Shown: in pieces, positions 17,822 to 27,200 of the stretch
Layout: each line of letters begins with the position of its first letter
Position numbering within the stretch: position 1 is the first letter of the stretch
DNA from: Laspinema sp. D2d
GTDB taxonomy: Bacteria; Cyanobacteriota; Cyanobacteriia; Cyanobacteriales; Laspinemataceae
Direction: 5' to 3'
DNA length: 64,000 nt
Assembly: GCF_025370755.1 (NCBI RefSeq)
Contig: NZ_JAMXFC010000010.1
Coordinates: 1 to 64,000 of the forward strand
Notes under the pieces: generated by a model
Seen by the model: the letters and a program-made list of their open reading frames with translations, nothing else
The model's database searches: none
What the model was told of the DNA's origin: nothing
Position numbers and translations under genes: made by a program

Positions 17822-18366
17822 ATATCCAGAGGGAACTAAACCGACTGGAGGAGATGATTCTCGAAAGTCCGCGCATCCCGTTTACGGGAAGGACCCTGGT
17901 GGATGAGGAGCAGTTGCTAGAGCAGCTCGATCTCCTGCGGCTGAATTTACCTGCTGCCTTTGAGGAAGTAGAGGAAATCATCCGCCACAAAGACGAAATC
18001 ATTGTCCAAGCGGAACAATATGCCCAGGAAATTTTGGAAGCTGCCGAGCAAAGGGCGGCCCAAATTCTCGATGAAATGGGAATTGTCCGACAGGCAAAGC
18101 TAGAATCAGACCATCTGCGCCAACAGGTCCAGCTTGATTGCGAATCCGCCCAGGAACAGACGATTTCGGAAATCGAACGGTTGCGACGGCAAGCGATGGA
18201 GGACCTAGAGGACATGAGGTCCCGGGCGATCGCCGAGGCGGAAGCGATCGAAAAAGGCGCGGATGATTATGCCGATCGCGTCCTCTACAACCTGGAAAGC
18301 CAACTCTCAGAAATGTTGCGCGTCATTCGCAATGGGAGATCCCAACTCGACCCCGAATCTAAGTAA
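17734..18366 (+). CDS. DivIVA-like coiled-coil protein
   Basis: A 210-residue, highly charged protein, largely alpha-helical coiled coil from about residue 55 to 195, rich in Glu, Ala, Gln and Arg. It resembles cyanobacterial proteins annotated as DivIVA-domain or ATP synthase subunit b-like; the segment EIILQAEQ-type ([29 protein letters not shown]) supports that. A role in cell shape or division is only inferred. The ATG at 17734 lies inside coaD, giving an 88-base overlap. An internal Met at about residue 40 is an alternative, but the preceding [13 protein letters not shown] looks like part of the protein. Confidence 0.75.
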   Translation: MLRQDTARIDPDDRSSLPEESPEHEQGLLDIQRELNRLEEMILESPRIPFTGRTLVDEEQLLEQLDLLRLNLPAAFEEVEEIIRHKDEIIVQAEQYAQEILEAAEQRAAQILDEMGIVRQAKLESDHLRQQVQLDCESAQEQTISEIERLRRQAMEDLEDMRSRAIAEAEAIEKGADDYADRVLYNLESQLSEMLRVIRNGRSQLDPESK

Positions 18367-18531
18367 ACCCCTACCCCTCATCTCAACCCTACCCCTAGCC
18401 GAAAGTTGAGGTTTTTGACCTCTTGTGAAATGAATACCCAGGTCCCAGCCCCCCTCCCGGGGGACTGACTCCCCTAACCCAACCAGGGGATTTGTCACCT
18501 TCAACGCTGTCCTCTTTTATCCTTTCCCTTC

Positions 18532-19989
18532 ATGGTTTCGGAAAAATTTCGCCGCCAATTACGCACAGAGGCTCGGAAATGGACAATGGAGGGCTTGATT
18601 TCCGAGGATCACTATCAAGAATTGTCCCGTCGCTATCTCTTTGAAGCGCTTGATCGCCAGAATCAGACTCGGTTTATTGCGATCCTAGTGGGGTTGGGAG
18701 CCCTGCTGATCACCAGCGGGGCGATCGCCTTAGTCCAAGCCAATTGGGATGTCTGGGACCGGGAAATCAAAACCGCTGTCCTGGCGGTAGTCTTTATTGC
18801 CGTGAATCTGTGTGCCTTCTATTTGTGGGGCGATCCACTGGGGCGATCGCATCGCTTCCCCGGATGGCAAAGCCGCACAGGTCAAGGATTATTCTTTCTG
18901 AGTTCCCTCCTCCTCGGGTTAAACATCACCCTGATTGGGGAAATTTTCCTCATGAATCCCTCGTGGGGAGAATTTTGGTTAATTTGGGGATTAGCGGTGC
19001 TGGTCATGGCTTACAGCTTGCGTTTGAGCGGCTGTGGAATTTTAGCCACTCTGTTAATTGGGGGAGGATACTGGCCCGGTTTAGCCCAAGTTTATCAAGG
19101 AGACGGATTGTTTTGGATCCGGACCGTGATCCTCCATCTGCCCCTAATTGCTGCCTTCCTCTTAGTGCCCCTCGCCTACTGGTGCCGATCGCCCTGGATT
19201 TTTGGATTGGCGACCCTGGTCCTGATTCAGTCGGTGCAAGTCAATCTAATCGTCGGGTTCAGTCTGCTGAATGTCCCAAATCATTGGCTACTGGCGATCG
19301 CCTACGCCCTACCCCCTGCCCTCCTGTGGAGTTACGATGATAAACCCTGGCAATTAACGGGGGTGTTTGATGAGGTCGAAGAACTCCCCCGATTTAGACC
19401 CATCGCCCGCACCTTTGCCCTAATCTTTCTCGCCGTCTCCTTTTATTTAATCTCCTTCCATTGGTTTTGGTCCTCAGATTCCCTGATTGGGCCTTGGGAT
19501 CCCACCATTGCCGAAATTCCCCTTCAACAAGGGTTTGCCTACCTCCTCGATATCCTCATTGTCTTGGGGAGTTGGTTGGCCTTAGCGTGGCATTTTACCA
19601 GTCCTGGAGAGAATTTCCGGCGTTTTTCTTCCCCCGATGCTTACTTAAATCATGCGATCGGTCTGGTGATTGCGATCGCCACGGGAATGCTGTTCTGGCA
19701 TTTTGGCATCCAACCCTTACCCCTGCTGGGTCCCTTACTGTTTAACATCCTGCTATTTTTGTTAGCATACGGATTGATGCGTCAGGGTCTTACCCAAGGC
19801 GATCGGCGAATTTTTTGGTGGGGTACGCTACTATTAACCTTGCAAATTCTCACCCGAGTTCTGGAGTATGAAACCGGATTAGTTTTGAAATCCATTGTCT
19901 TTGTTCTCTGTGGAATGGCTACAATTGCTATTGGCCTCACCGTAGGCACTGGGATTAAACCCATTGAAAACCAAGACTTAGGAGAATGA
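18532..19989 (+). CDS. DUF2157 integral membrane protein
   Basis: A 485-residue membrane protein. The soluble N-terminus (about 1-40) with the pattern REARKWTMEGLISEDHYQEL and the first transmembrane hairpin (FIAILVGLGALLITSGAIALVQANW) are typical of DUF2157. Around ten to twelve transmembrane segments follow. Function is unknown; these genes often sit beside GDYXXLXY-family genes, as here. It is followed after 154 bases by the GDYXXLXY-like gene on the same strand. Confidence 0.87.
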   Translation: MVSEKFRRQLRTEARKWTMEGLISEDHYQELSRRYLFEALDRQNQTRFIAILVGLGALLITSGAIALVQANWDVWDREIKTAVLAVVFIAVNLCAFYLWGDPLGRSHRFPGWQSRTGQGLFFLSSLLLGLNITLIGEIFLMNPSWGEFWLIWGLAVLVMAYSLRLSGCGILATLLIGGGYWPGLAQVYQGDGLFWIRTVILHLPLIAAFLLVPLAYWCRSPWIFGLATLVLIQSVQVNLIVGFSLLNVPNHWLLAIAYALPPALLWSYDDKPWQLTGVFDEVEELPRFRPIARTFALIFLAVSFYLISFHWFWSSDSLIGPWDPTIAEIPLQQGFAYLLDILIVLGSWLALAWHFTSPGENFRRFSSPDAYLNHAIGLVIAIATGMLFWHFGIQPLPLLGPLLFNILLFLLAYGLMRQGLTQGDRRIFWWGTLLLTLQILTRVLEYETGLVLKSIVFVLCGMATIAIGLTVGTGIKPIENQDLGE

Positions 19990-20143
19990 ATAGCCCACAC
20001 TCATGCACAGAGGTGTATAGTAATAGGTCTTTTCCTGCGCAGGTTAAGTTAAAACAAAACCCTTAGATTAAAAATCAGCATTCTTTCGTCAATTTTAATT
20101 CTGACCCTTCCCCTGATCTGCCTAGAAGGGGGTTTTATCAATT

Positions 20144-20836
20144 ATGCAAAACGAGCAGCATTCTTCCCCAGAAAAAATCAAACCCAGCTTTATATTAGGC
20201 CGATTTTTAATTCCTCTGTGCATTCAAACTGCCGCCATGCTGACCGGGGCATTTTTTGCAGTTCATACCGAAGCCAATGGAAAATTAGTGACTTTAGAAA
20301 CCGAACCTGTTAATGTGAGTAAATTTATTAGAAATTCTTCCAATCGGGTCAGTTATAACATTTCCAGCTTCAAAAAACTCGAAGAAATTCCCGGTTGGGA
20401 AGAACTGCCGGGAACTCCTGTACCTTGTCCCCGGAATAACCAACGCCGAAATCGGCAGAATCAGTGTAACCCAAACGCCAAATTGTTAGACCCGGATTTG
20501 ACCCTTTATGTAATTTTGGAACCGCCCACCAAGGAAGAAGCCGGGGAAGTGCCAACCCCTTGGGTGGCAGTGGGGCTAAGTGGCAATCGCCCCACGGAAT
20601 TAGGAGAAAATCAAGTGATGATTAAGGGGAGATCTTTAGAAGATTTGGTCGAGTATGAGGGAGAAAAATTTTACCTAATGCGATCGCAACGGGAGGAAAT
20701 TTTGGAACGCTTGGATTCGACGGCCCAGGAGGAAAAACTAGAACCCTTAATGATCCAGCTTAAAGTGAATCCGCGAGGAAAAGCCGTCCCGGTTAATTTG
20801 TGGGTCGGCGATCGCAACTATTCCCTCTCAAATTGA
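20144..20836 (+). CDS. Divergent GDYXXLXY-family membrane-anchored protein
   Basis: A 230-residue protein with one N-terminal transmembrane segment (about 21-42) and an extracytoplasmic domain. The stretch LVTLETEPVNVSKFIRNSSN then RVSYNIS corresponds to the family's PVDP...GDYxxLxY region, but the name-giving Gly-Asp-Tyr is not conserved (Ser-Asn instead), while the last Tyr is kept. The C-terminal EGEKFYLMRSQREEIL and RGKAVPVNLWVGDRNY segments also fit the family. The location after a DUF2157 gene supports the assignment. Two Cys (PCPRNNQRRNRQNQC) may form a disulfide. Confidence 0.75.
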   Translation: MQNEQHSSPEKIKPSFILGRFLIPLCIQTAAMLTGAFFAVHTEANGKLVTLETEPVNVSKFIRNSSNRVSYNISSFKKLEEIPGWEELPGTPVPCPRNNQRRNRQNQCNPNAKLLDPDLTLYVILEPPTKEEAGEVPTPWVAVGLSGNRPTELGENQVMIKGRSLEDLVEYEGEKFYLMRSQREEILERLDSTAQEEKLEPLMIQLKVNPRGKAVPVNLWVGDRNYSLSN

Positions 20837-20866
20837 ATCAAACCAGTAACTGTTAACTCTTAGAAT

Positions 20867-21394
20867 ATGAATAGTTTAGCCCAGTTGATTGTCACCAGTC
20901 TCAGCCTGTTTTTATTGGGGTGTACACCTTCGGGATTACCCCCTTCTGCCGACGCCCAACCCAATAGGGAAGTGGTGTCTTCTTCACCCATCGTCCAAAT
21001 AGAGAGGGGACAAGATTTGCCCATTACCGCACAAGCAACCATCGGCGACCAAACCATTGATTTAGAAGTGGCAACCACACCCCAACAGCAGGCGATCGGA
21101 TTGATGTACCGAAGTGAGATTGCCCCAAATCGGGGGATGTTATTTCCGTTTAATCCGCCTAGAACCGTCACCTTTTGGATGAAAAACGTTGAAATTAACC
21201 TGGATATGATATTTTTGCGGGATGGAGAAGTCCTAGCGATCGCCGCTGATGTTCCCCCCTGTACCACCAACCCTTGTCCCTTCTACGGACCGCCAAATAC
21301 CCCGGTTGATCATGTGCTGGAACTCGGAGGAGGACGCGCTGCGGAACTGGGGATACAAGTCGGCGATCGGATTGCGATCGAGTTTTTAGAGTAA
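20867..21394 (+). CDS. DUF192 lipoprotein
   Basis: A 175-residue protein with a lipoprotein signal: LFLLGC with the lipidated Cys at residue 19. The DUF192 domain covers about 50-175, with QQAIGLMYRSEIAPNRGMLFPF, TVTFWMKNVEINLDMIFL and VDHVLELGGGRAAELGIQVGD. Function of the family is unknown. It lies 30 bases after the GDYXXLXY-like gene and may share its transcript. Confidence 0.9.
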   Translation: MNSLAQLIVTSLSLFLLGCTPSGLPPSADAQPNREVVSSSPIVQIERGQDLPITAQATIGDQTIDLEVATTPQQQAIGLMYRSEIAPNRGMLFPFNPPRTVTFWMKNVEINLDMIFLRDGEVLAIAADVPPCTTNPCPFYGPPNTPVDHVLELGGGRAAELGIQVGDRIAIEFLE

Positions 21395-21426
21395 ATAGTC
21401 CGGAGAGGACAGCGCCGGATTCAAAA

Positions 21427-21456
21427 GGCTTTTGGGAGGTTAATGTCCCAAAAGCC
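21427..21456. terminator. Perfect 11-bp hairpin after the DUF192 gene
   Basis: GGCTTTTGGGA (21427-21437) pairs with TCCCAAAAGCC (21446-21456) around eight bases, 33 bases after the stop codon. There is no plus-strand T-run, but TTTTG follows on the minus strand. Probably a terminator or a processed 3' end. Confidence 0.55.
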
Positions 21457-21665
21457 CCAGGCGATCAAAAGACGTTGACTGACAAGAGACGGTAAGCTGA
21501 AGGCGATCGCCTCTACCGGAGTCACTTCAGCCAGCAGTTTTATAACTCCAGTGTTATGTTTTAAGAGAGTTTGGACTATACTAAAAGATTAGTTCAACCG
21601 CAGTGGATCGGATCCTTAATTATTGTCCGAATCGGGTAGGGTTGCGATCGCATGAGGGAAAAACA

Positions 21666-22055
21666 ATGCCAAAATGGAAAGTCACAACAGAATTCAGCTT
21701 TGACAGTGCCCACTTCATTAAAGACTACGATGGACCCTGCGGACGAATGCACGGACATACCTATCGAGTGCGCATAGAAGCCACAACCCACAAGCTGCAC
21801 TCCTCAGAATACTGCCCACACGAAGTCATGGTTGCTGACTTCAAAACCCTCCGTTGGGCAAAACGAGACGTCACCAAAGGCGGATTAGATCACTGCGTCC
21901 TCAATGACGTCATGCCACCGGAATATGAAACCACCGCAGAGATGATCGCCAAATACATTTATGACGAAACCAAGCGCCGCTTACCAGAAGGAGTACGCTT
22001 AAAAGTAGCCGTCTCAGAAACCCCCAATTCCTGGGCTGAGTATGAGGATGATTGA
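21666..22055 (+). CDS. queD: 6-carboxytetrahydropterin synthase QueD / PTPS family
   Basis: Makes 6-carboxy-5,6,7,8-tetrahydropterin from dihydroneopterin triphosphate in queuosine (preQ0) synthesis; some cyanobacterial homologues serve pterin synthesis instead. Zinc ligands are His16, His29 and His31 (AHF and MHGH), with the catalytic Cys25 in GPCGRMHGH and the closing ETPNSWAEYE motif. The ATG at 21666, preceded by GAGG at about 21652, gives 129 residues; an upstream start at 21603 would add an unrelated extension. No other que gene is adjacent. Confidence 0.9.
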   Translation: MPKWKVTTEFSFDSAHFIKDYDGPCGRMHGHTYRVRIEATTHKLHSSEYCPHEVMVADFKTLRWAKRDVTKGGLDHCVLNDVMPPEYETTAEMIAKYIYDETKRRLPEGVRLKVAVSETPNSWAEYEDD

Positions 22056-22068
22056 GGGGAAAAAATAG

Positions 22069-22098
22069 AAAAGCAGCCTTTGTGAAAGCTGCTTTTTG
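22069..22098 (+). terminator. Intrinsic terminator of queD
   Basis: AAAAGCAGC (22069-22077) pairs with GCTGCTTTT (22088-22096) around ten bases, ending in TTTTTG on the plus strand, 14 bases after the queD stop. Confidence 0.85.
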
Positions 22099-22141
22099 TG
22101 GGGAATTGCCCCGATGTAGCGGGTTGTAAAAATTGCTGAAT

Positions 22142-22465
22142 TCATCCAGATTTCCCAGGAGAATAAACAGAACGAGCAAACTCTAAAACTTCCTGTTGAC
22201 GTTCCTCCGATAAACGGGAAAGCACAGCCCCCAGTCGCTCAGATACGGAAAACCAACTCTTCGTGTTCGCCTTCCAAACCACGATAAACGCTTCCGAGGA
22301 GAGGGTACATAACGCCAAAGTTTCTCCCTCTTCATTGGCAAACTCCACCTCATACTCACCTTCGGCAAAACACTCCACAATCGCGCCCTGACTTCCGGCT
22401 GACAGATGAGAATTTGGTAAATCGACTAACAGTTCAATGATATCAAATAATTGAGGGTCCTCCAT
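22142..22465 (-). CDS. DUF4926 protein with DUF2281-like tail
   Basis: A 107-residue protein. Residues about 1-65 match DUF4926 (IIELLVDLP, GSQGAIVECFAEGEYEVEFANEEGET). The tail (ERLGAVLSRLSEERQQEVLEFARSVY) resembles the helical motif of DUF2281 proteins, which often act as antitoxins. Both families are common beside toxin genes in cyanobacteria, and a toxin-antitoxin neighbourhood follows. No toxin is directly paired with it, so the function is open. Confidence 0.75.
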   Translation of the reverse strand: MEDPQLFDIIELLVDLPNSHLSAGSQGAIVECFAEGEYEVEFANEEGETLALCTLSSEAFIVVWKANTKSWFSVSERLGAVLSRLSEERQQEVLEFARSVYSPGKSG

Positions 22466-22533
22466 AGTCTTTTTCTAACATATAGGGTTACTAATTTAGC
22501 GGCATCACTTTCCAATTCTACTATCCACCCCCT

Positions 22534-22612
22534 GCGATCGCCCTCTCCCCACCCATCCCATTGACAATCTGTAATAGCCAGTTGATTTATCCCAGGAGCG
22601 ATCGCCCCCAAC
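22534..22612. repeat. Direct repeat, left copy (toxin-antitoxin flank)
   Basis: About 79 bases beginning GCGATCGCC, with CTCCCCACC, ATCCCATTGACAATCT, AGTTGA and TTATCCCA, repeated with few changes at 23412-23490. It ends some 50 bases before the UPF0175 start, so it may carry promoter or operator sequence. Confidence 0.85.
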
Positions 22613-22663
22613 TCCCTGCTTTATCCGGTAAGATGACAGTAGCCAGTTGAGAAACCCCGAATC

Positions 22664-22912
22664 ATGAGCGTTACCATTCCCGATGAAATCCTGGAAGCGG
22701 CACAAATAACTGAGGCCGAGTTAAAGCAGGAAATTGCCATGCTGCTTTTCCAACAACAAAAGCTCTCTTTGGTCCAAGCCAGCCAATTAGCTGGGATGCC
22801 AAGAATTGGGTTTGAGAAGTTGCTGATTTCTCGCAATATTCCCCCGTATTTTTATGAAATAGAAGATTATGAATTGGATATTAAAAATCTCAAGGAATTG
22901 GGGGATTTGTGA
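22664..22912 (+). CDS. UPF0175 family antitoxin-like protein
   Basis: An 82-residue protein of the UPF0175 family: an N-terminal MSVTIPDEILEAAQITEAELKQEIAMLLFQQQKLSLVQASQLAGM region with a small helix-turn-helix-like segment (LVQASQLAGMPRIGFEKLL). In cyanobacteria and archaea these proteins are encoded directly before DUF3368 PIN-domain toxins and are taken as antitoxins. Here the stop overlaps the GTG start of the toxin (GTGA at 22909-22912), which fits a coupled pair. Confidence 0.88.
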   Translation: MSVTIPDEILEAAQITEAELKQEIAMLLFQQQKLSLVQASQLAGMPRIGFEKLLISRNIPPYFYEIEDYELDIKNLKELGDL

Positions 22913-23397
22913 CAGTCGTTAGCAACACTTCACCCATTACCAATCTGGCGGCCATTCGCCAGCTAGACCTACTGCAACAACTTTATACTCAGATTGTTAT
23001 TCCTGAAGCGGTTTACAACGAGCTAACTGGGGTGGAGACTCCCGTCCCTGGTACGAGGGAAGTGCAGGATTTAGATTGGATTTAAGTTCGTCCGGTGGTT
23101 AACCCTTCTTTCGTGATAGCACTGCAACAAGAACCGTTAGATCCAGGGGAAGCAGAAGCGATCGCCTTAGCCCGAGAATTAAACGCGGATCGGCTCTTAA
23201 TTGATGAACGGAAAGGTCGAGCCGTTGCTTCTCGCCTGGGAATAAAACTCACGGGGGTTTTAGGTATTTTGATTGTTGCTAAACGCCGGGAATTGATTAC
23301 TGAAATTAAACCTTTAATCGATGAGTTAATTGATATTTCTCGGTTTCGGGTTGGCGACGAACTATACGCTCGGGTTTTACAGGATGTTGGCGAGTAA
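22909..23397 (+). pseudogene. DUF3368 PIN-domain toxin interrupted by an in-frame stop
   Basis: Starting at GTG 22909, the frame encodes VVSNTSPITNLAAIRQLDLL and VIPEAVYNELTG, the N-terminal part of a DUF3368 PIN-like ribonuclease, then reaches TAA at 23083-23085. The same frame continues without shift through VRPVVNPSF, LDPGEAEAIALARELNADRLLIDERKGRAVA and GVLGILIVAKRRE to TGA-free TAA at 23395-23397, the C-terminal half. A family member would normally read Gln or similar at the stop, so CAA to TAA is the likeliest change. The two halves hold different acidic residues of the PIN active site, so the toxin is probably dead unless the stop is a sequencing error. Restart at GTG 23095 is possible but would give only a fragment. 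Confidence 0.87.
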
Positions 23398-23411
23398 TTG
23401 GTGTTGCAGAG

Positions 23412-23490
23412 GCGATCGCCTTCTCCCCACCTATCCCATTGACAATCTATAATCGTCAGTTGAGTTATCCCAACCCGATCGCCCCCCAGG
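23412..23490. repeat. Direct repeat, right copy (toxin-antitoxin flank)
   Basis: Second copy of the 79-base repeat at 22534-22612, same orientation, beginning 15 bases after the interrupted toxin gene. The two copies bracket the UPF0175/DUF3368 module. Confidence 0.85.
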
Positions 23491-23634
23491 GTCTTTTCCT
23501 TTGAACCAAACCGTTTCTCGCCGTCGGAGGCGATCGCCACTGCCCATCTGCAAAAGCAACTGTGGTTGACATCCGGCAAATTGCCCAATAAAATTGCATA
23601 CATAGCCTCTCTAAAATTTCTCTGGGTTATCAAT

Positions 23635-23922
23635 ATGGCCAATAAAATCAATCCAAAATTGAGGGCGCGACTAGAAGCTCAGAGCAGCCCAGAAACGAAA
23701 GCACTTATAGAAAAAGCGGCCTATCTTCAGGGACTTAGCCTTAATGATTTTATTGTCTCAACGGTTCAGGCAGAAGCTATTCGAGTGATTCAAGAGCATC
23801 AAACTCTTAAACTCAGCCAGGAGGATAGCGTAGCCTTTGCGAATTCTATTCTTAATCCTCCTCAGCTAAATGATAAAATTAAATCTGCATTTTCTCAATA
23901 CAAAGACGTCATAAAAAACTAA
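23635..23922 (+). CDS. DUF1778 (TacA-like) antitoxin, apparently solitary
   Basis: A 95-residue protein with the DUF1778 pattern: ARLEAQSSPETKALIEKAAYLQGLSLNDFIVSTVQAEAIRVIQEHQ (about 11-60), a ribbon-helix-helix DNA-binding region, then QEDSVAFANSILNPPQLNDKIKSAF, the usual C-terminal toxin-neutralising type. DUF1778 proteins are normally followed at once by a GNAT acetyltransferase toxin (TacT), but the next 350 bases hold none. The ATG at 23635 gives the family N-terminus; the open frame extends 23 codons further upstream without support. Confidence 0.85.
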   Translation: MANKINPKLRARLEAQSSPETKALIEKAAYLQGLSLNDFIVSTVQAEAIRVIQEHQTLKLSQEDSVAFANSILNPPQLNDKIKSAFSQYKDVIKN

Positions 23923-24272
23923 TTGAAACTTGCTCAGATTTCCGGAATTCAAACCCCCAAAAATGATGCGATTTTTTACTAAAAAATCGATTTAATTCTC
24001 TGAATCAAGATGGATTCGGGGCTTGACAGCGCAGTTGGGTGTGATTGGTGAGGGAATCAGCGAATTGGATATCAAATCATCACGGATTCCTTGCCACTCT
24101 GCCAGAAACCAGAGGTCCCCAGGCTCAAGGGGCCTACCCTGTGCTGATTATACTTTCATTCTCCATCGCGCCTGGGGGGAGAGTGGATCCAAAAACTTGG
24201 GGTCTGGACTGCTGAACCTCAAACCAGAATAAGATAAAGTAATCAAATACTAAATCTTATCTTGATGTTGCT
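23923..24272. other. Intergenic region, DUF1778 gene / metH
   Basis: 350 bases. Near the left end CGATTTTTT (23969-23977) pairs with AAAAAATCG (23981-23989), a weak hairpin. Near metH, AAGATAA (24231-24237) pairs with TTATCTT (24257-24263). I looked for a cobalamin riboswitch (B12 box) because metH needs B12 and did not find a convincing one. Confidence 0.5.
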
Positions 24273-27200
24273 ATGACCCCTGCTTTTCTTCAACGTCTGC
24301 ATAGTCCCGATCGCCCGGTTATTGTCTTTGATGGCGCGATGGGTACGAGTCTGCAATTTCAGAACCTGACTGCTGATGACTTTGGCGGCAAGGATTTGGA
24401 AGGTTGTAACGAATATCTCGTCTATACGAAGCCGGAAGCGGTGAAAATTGTCCATCGTGGGTTCCTGGAAGCGGGTGCCGATGTGATTGAAACTGACACC
24501 TTTGGCGGGACTTCCATTGTGTTGGCGGAATATGATCTGGGCGATCGCGCTTATGAACTCAATAAAATGGCGGCGGAATTAGCTAAAAGCGTGGCTGCGG
24601 AATATTCTACCCCGGAAAAGCCTCGGTTTGTCGCCGGTTCAATGGGTCCGGGGACGAAATTACCCACCTTGGGACATATTGAGTTTGATACGCTGAAAAA
24701 TGCTTTTAGTGAACAAGCTGAGGGGTTGATTGATGGCGGGGTTGATTTATTAATTGTGGAAACTTGTCAGGATGTGTTGCAAATTAAGGCGGCATTGAAT
24801 GGCATTGAAGCGGTTTTTGAAAAAAGAGGTCAGCGATTACCCTTGATGGTTTCCATCACGATGGAAGTCATGGGAACGATGTTAGTCGGTTCTGATATTA
24901 GTGCAGCTTTGGCAATTTTAGAACCCTATCCCATTGATATTTTGGGTCTCAATTGTGCCACGGGTCCCGCTCAAATGAAGGAACATATCCGGTATTTAAC
25001 TGAAAATTCCCCGTTTGTGGTGTCCTGTATTCCCAATGCTGGGTTACCTGAAAATATTGGGGGACAGGCGCATTACAAGTTGACGCCGATGGAGTTGCGG
25101 ATGGCGTTGATGCACTTTGTAGAAGATTTGGGAGTGCAGGTGATTGGCGGGTGTTGTGGGACGCAAGCGCCTCACATTGCTCAGTTAGCGGAATTGTCGA
25201 AGAGTTTGAAGCCGAAGGAGCGATCGGTGCGGGTTTGGGGGGAAAATGGCACTCCTGCGCCTCGCAATTTGTTCCAATATACTCCGGCTGCGGCTTCGAT
25301 TTATAGTGCGCAACCCTATGAACAGGATAATTCGTTTCTGATTGTCGGGGAACGGCTGAATGCCAGCGGTTCTAAGAAGTGCCGGGAGATGCTGAATGCG
25401 GAAGATTGGGATGGATTAGTAGCCCTGGGACGGGAACAAGTGCGAGAAGGCGCTCACATTTTGGATGTGAACGTAGACTATGTGGGACGGGATGGGGTGC
25501 GGGATATGCACGAGTTGGTGTCCCGGTTGGTGACAAATGTAACCCTACCTCTGATGCTGGATTCCACGGAATGGGAGAAGATGGAGGCGGGGTTGAAAGT
25601 TGCCGGGGGTAAGTGTTTGATGAACTCCACCAACTTTGAAGATGGGGAACCCCGATTCTACAAAGTGCTAGATTTGGCGAAGCAGTATGGGGCGGGGGTG
25701 GTTGTGGGTACGATTGATGAGGAGGGGATGGCGCGGACGGCGGAACGCAAGTTTGAAATTGCCAAGCGTGCATATAATGCGGCGATCGCCTATGGTGTCC
25801 CCGCCCATGAATTGTTTTTTGATACCCTAGCATTACCGATTTCTACCGGGATTGAAGAAGATCGGGAGAATGGAAAAGCGACAATTGAATCAATTCGCCG
25901 GATCCGGGAAGAACTGCCCGGTTGTCACATTTTGTTAGGGGTTTCTAATATTTCCTTTGGCTTGAATCCAGCAGCGCGACAAGTGCTGAATTCGGTGTTT
26001 TTACATGAAGCAATGCAGGTGGGGTTGGATAGCGCCATTGTCAGCGCCAGCAAGATTTTACCTTTGGCTAAAATTGACTCAGAACAGCAAGAAGTCTGCC
26101 GGGATTTGATTTACGATCGCCGTCGGTTTGAGGGGGATGTTTGTGTTTATGACCCCCTGGCGAAAGTCACGGAATTTTTCCAAGGGAAAACTACGAAACG
26201 GGACCGCTCAATTGATGCCAGTTTGCCCATTGAACAACGGCTCAAAAATCATATTATTGATGGCGAACGGATTGGGTTGACGGAAGCCCTCGCCGTGGCA
26301 TTAGAAACCTATCCGCCTCTGGAAATTATTAATCAATATCTGTTGGATGGGATGAAGGTGGTTGGGGAATTGTTCGGTTCGGGACAAATGCAATTACCCT
26401 TTGTATTGCAATCGGCAGAAACCATGAAAGCAGCGGTGGCTTATTTGGAACCTTTTATGGAAAAAGAAGGGTCTGAAGATAATGCCAAAGGGACGGTGAT
26501 TATTGCCACAGTGAAAGGCGATGTTCACGATATTGGTAAAAATTTGGTGGATATTATTCTCACGAATAATGGCTATCGGGTGATTAATTTAGGAATTAAG
26601 CAGCCGGTAGAGAATATTATCCAAGCCTACGAGGAACATCGGGCAGATTGTATTGCCATGAGTGGACTGTTGGTGAAGTCTACTGCGTTTATGAAGGAAA
26701 ATCTGGAGGTGTTTAACGAACGGGGAATCAGTGTCCCGGTGATTTTGGGGGGTGCGGCACTAACTCCGAAGTTTGTCCATGAGGATTGTCAGAATACTTA
26801 CAAAGGTCAAGTCATTTATGGGAAAGATGCCTTTTCCGACTTGCATTTTATGGATAAATTGATGCCTGCCAAGGCGGCGCAAAATTGGGATGATTTAACC
26901 GGGTTCTTGGATGAGGCGGAGGCGAAAGAAAGTGCAGGATTAGCAACGACTGAGAATGGGGAAAAGGTCGAAAAGGCAACTCCAAAATCTCAAGAACCGG
27001 CGGAAGTGGATACCCGCCGTTCTGATGCCGTGGCGATTGATATTGAGCGCCCTACGCCGCCATTTTGGGGAACGAAGGTGCTGCAACCCGAGGATATTCC
27101 TTTGGAGGAAGTGTTCGAGTATATGGATTTGCAAGCGCTGTTTGTGGGACAATGGCAATTCCGCAAGCCCCAAGGTCAATCTCGGGAAGAGTATGATGCC

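Noticed and set aside
23923-23990. Possible remnant of a GNAT toxin after the DUF1778 gene
   Set aside because: The first codons (KLAQISGIQ) are faintly similar to a toxin start, but no further similarity follows and the frame closes soon.
23923-24272. Possible cobalamin riboswitch before metH
   Set aside because: GCCACTCTG near 24088 recalls a B12 box, but the other conserved cores and pairings are not found.
25372-25833. 153-codon minus-strand frame within metH
   Set aside because: Pro/Ser/His-rich antisense shadow of a well-conserved metH segment.
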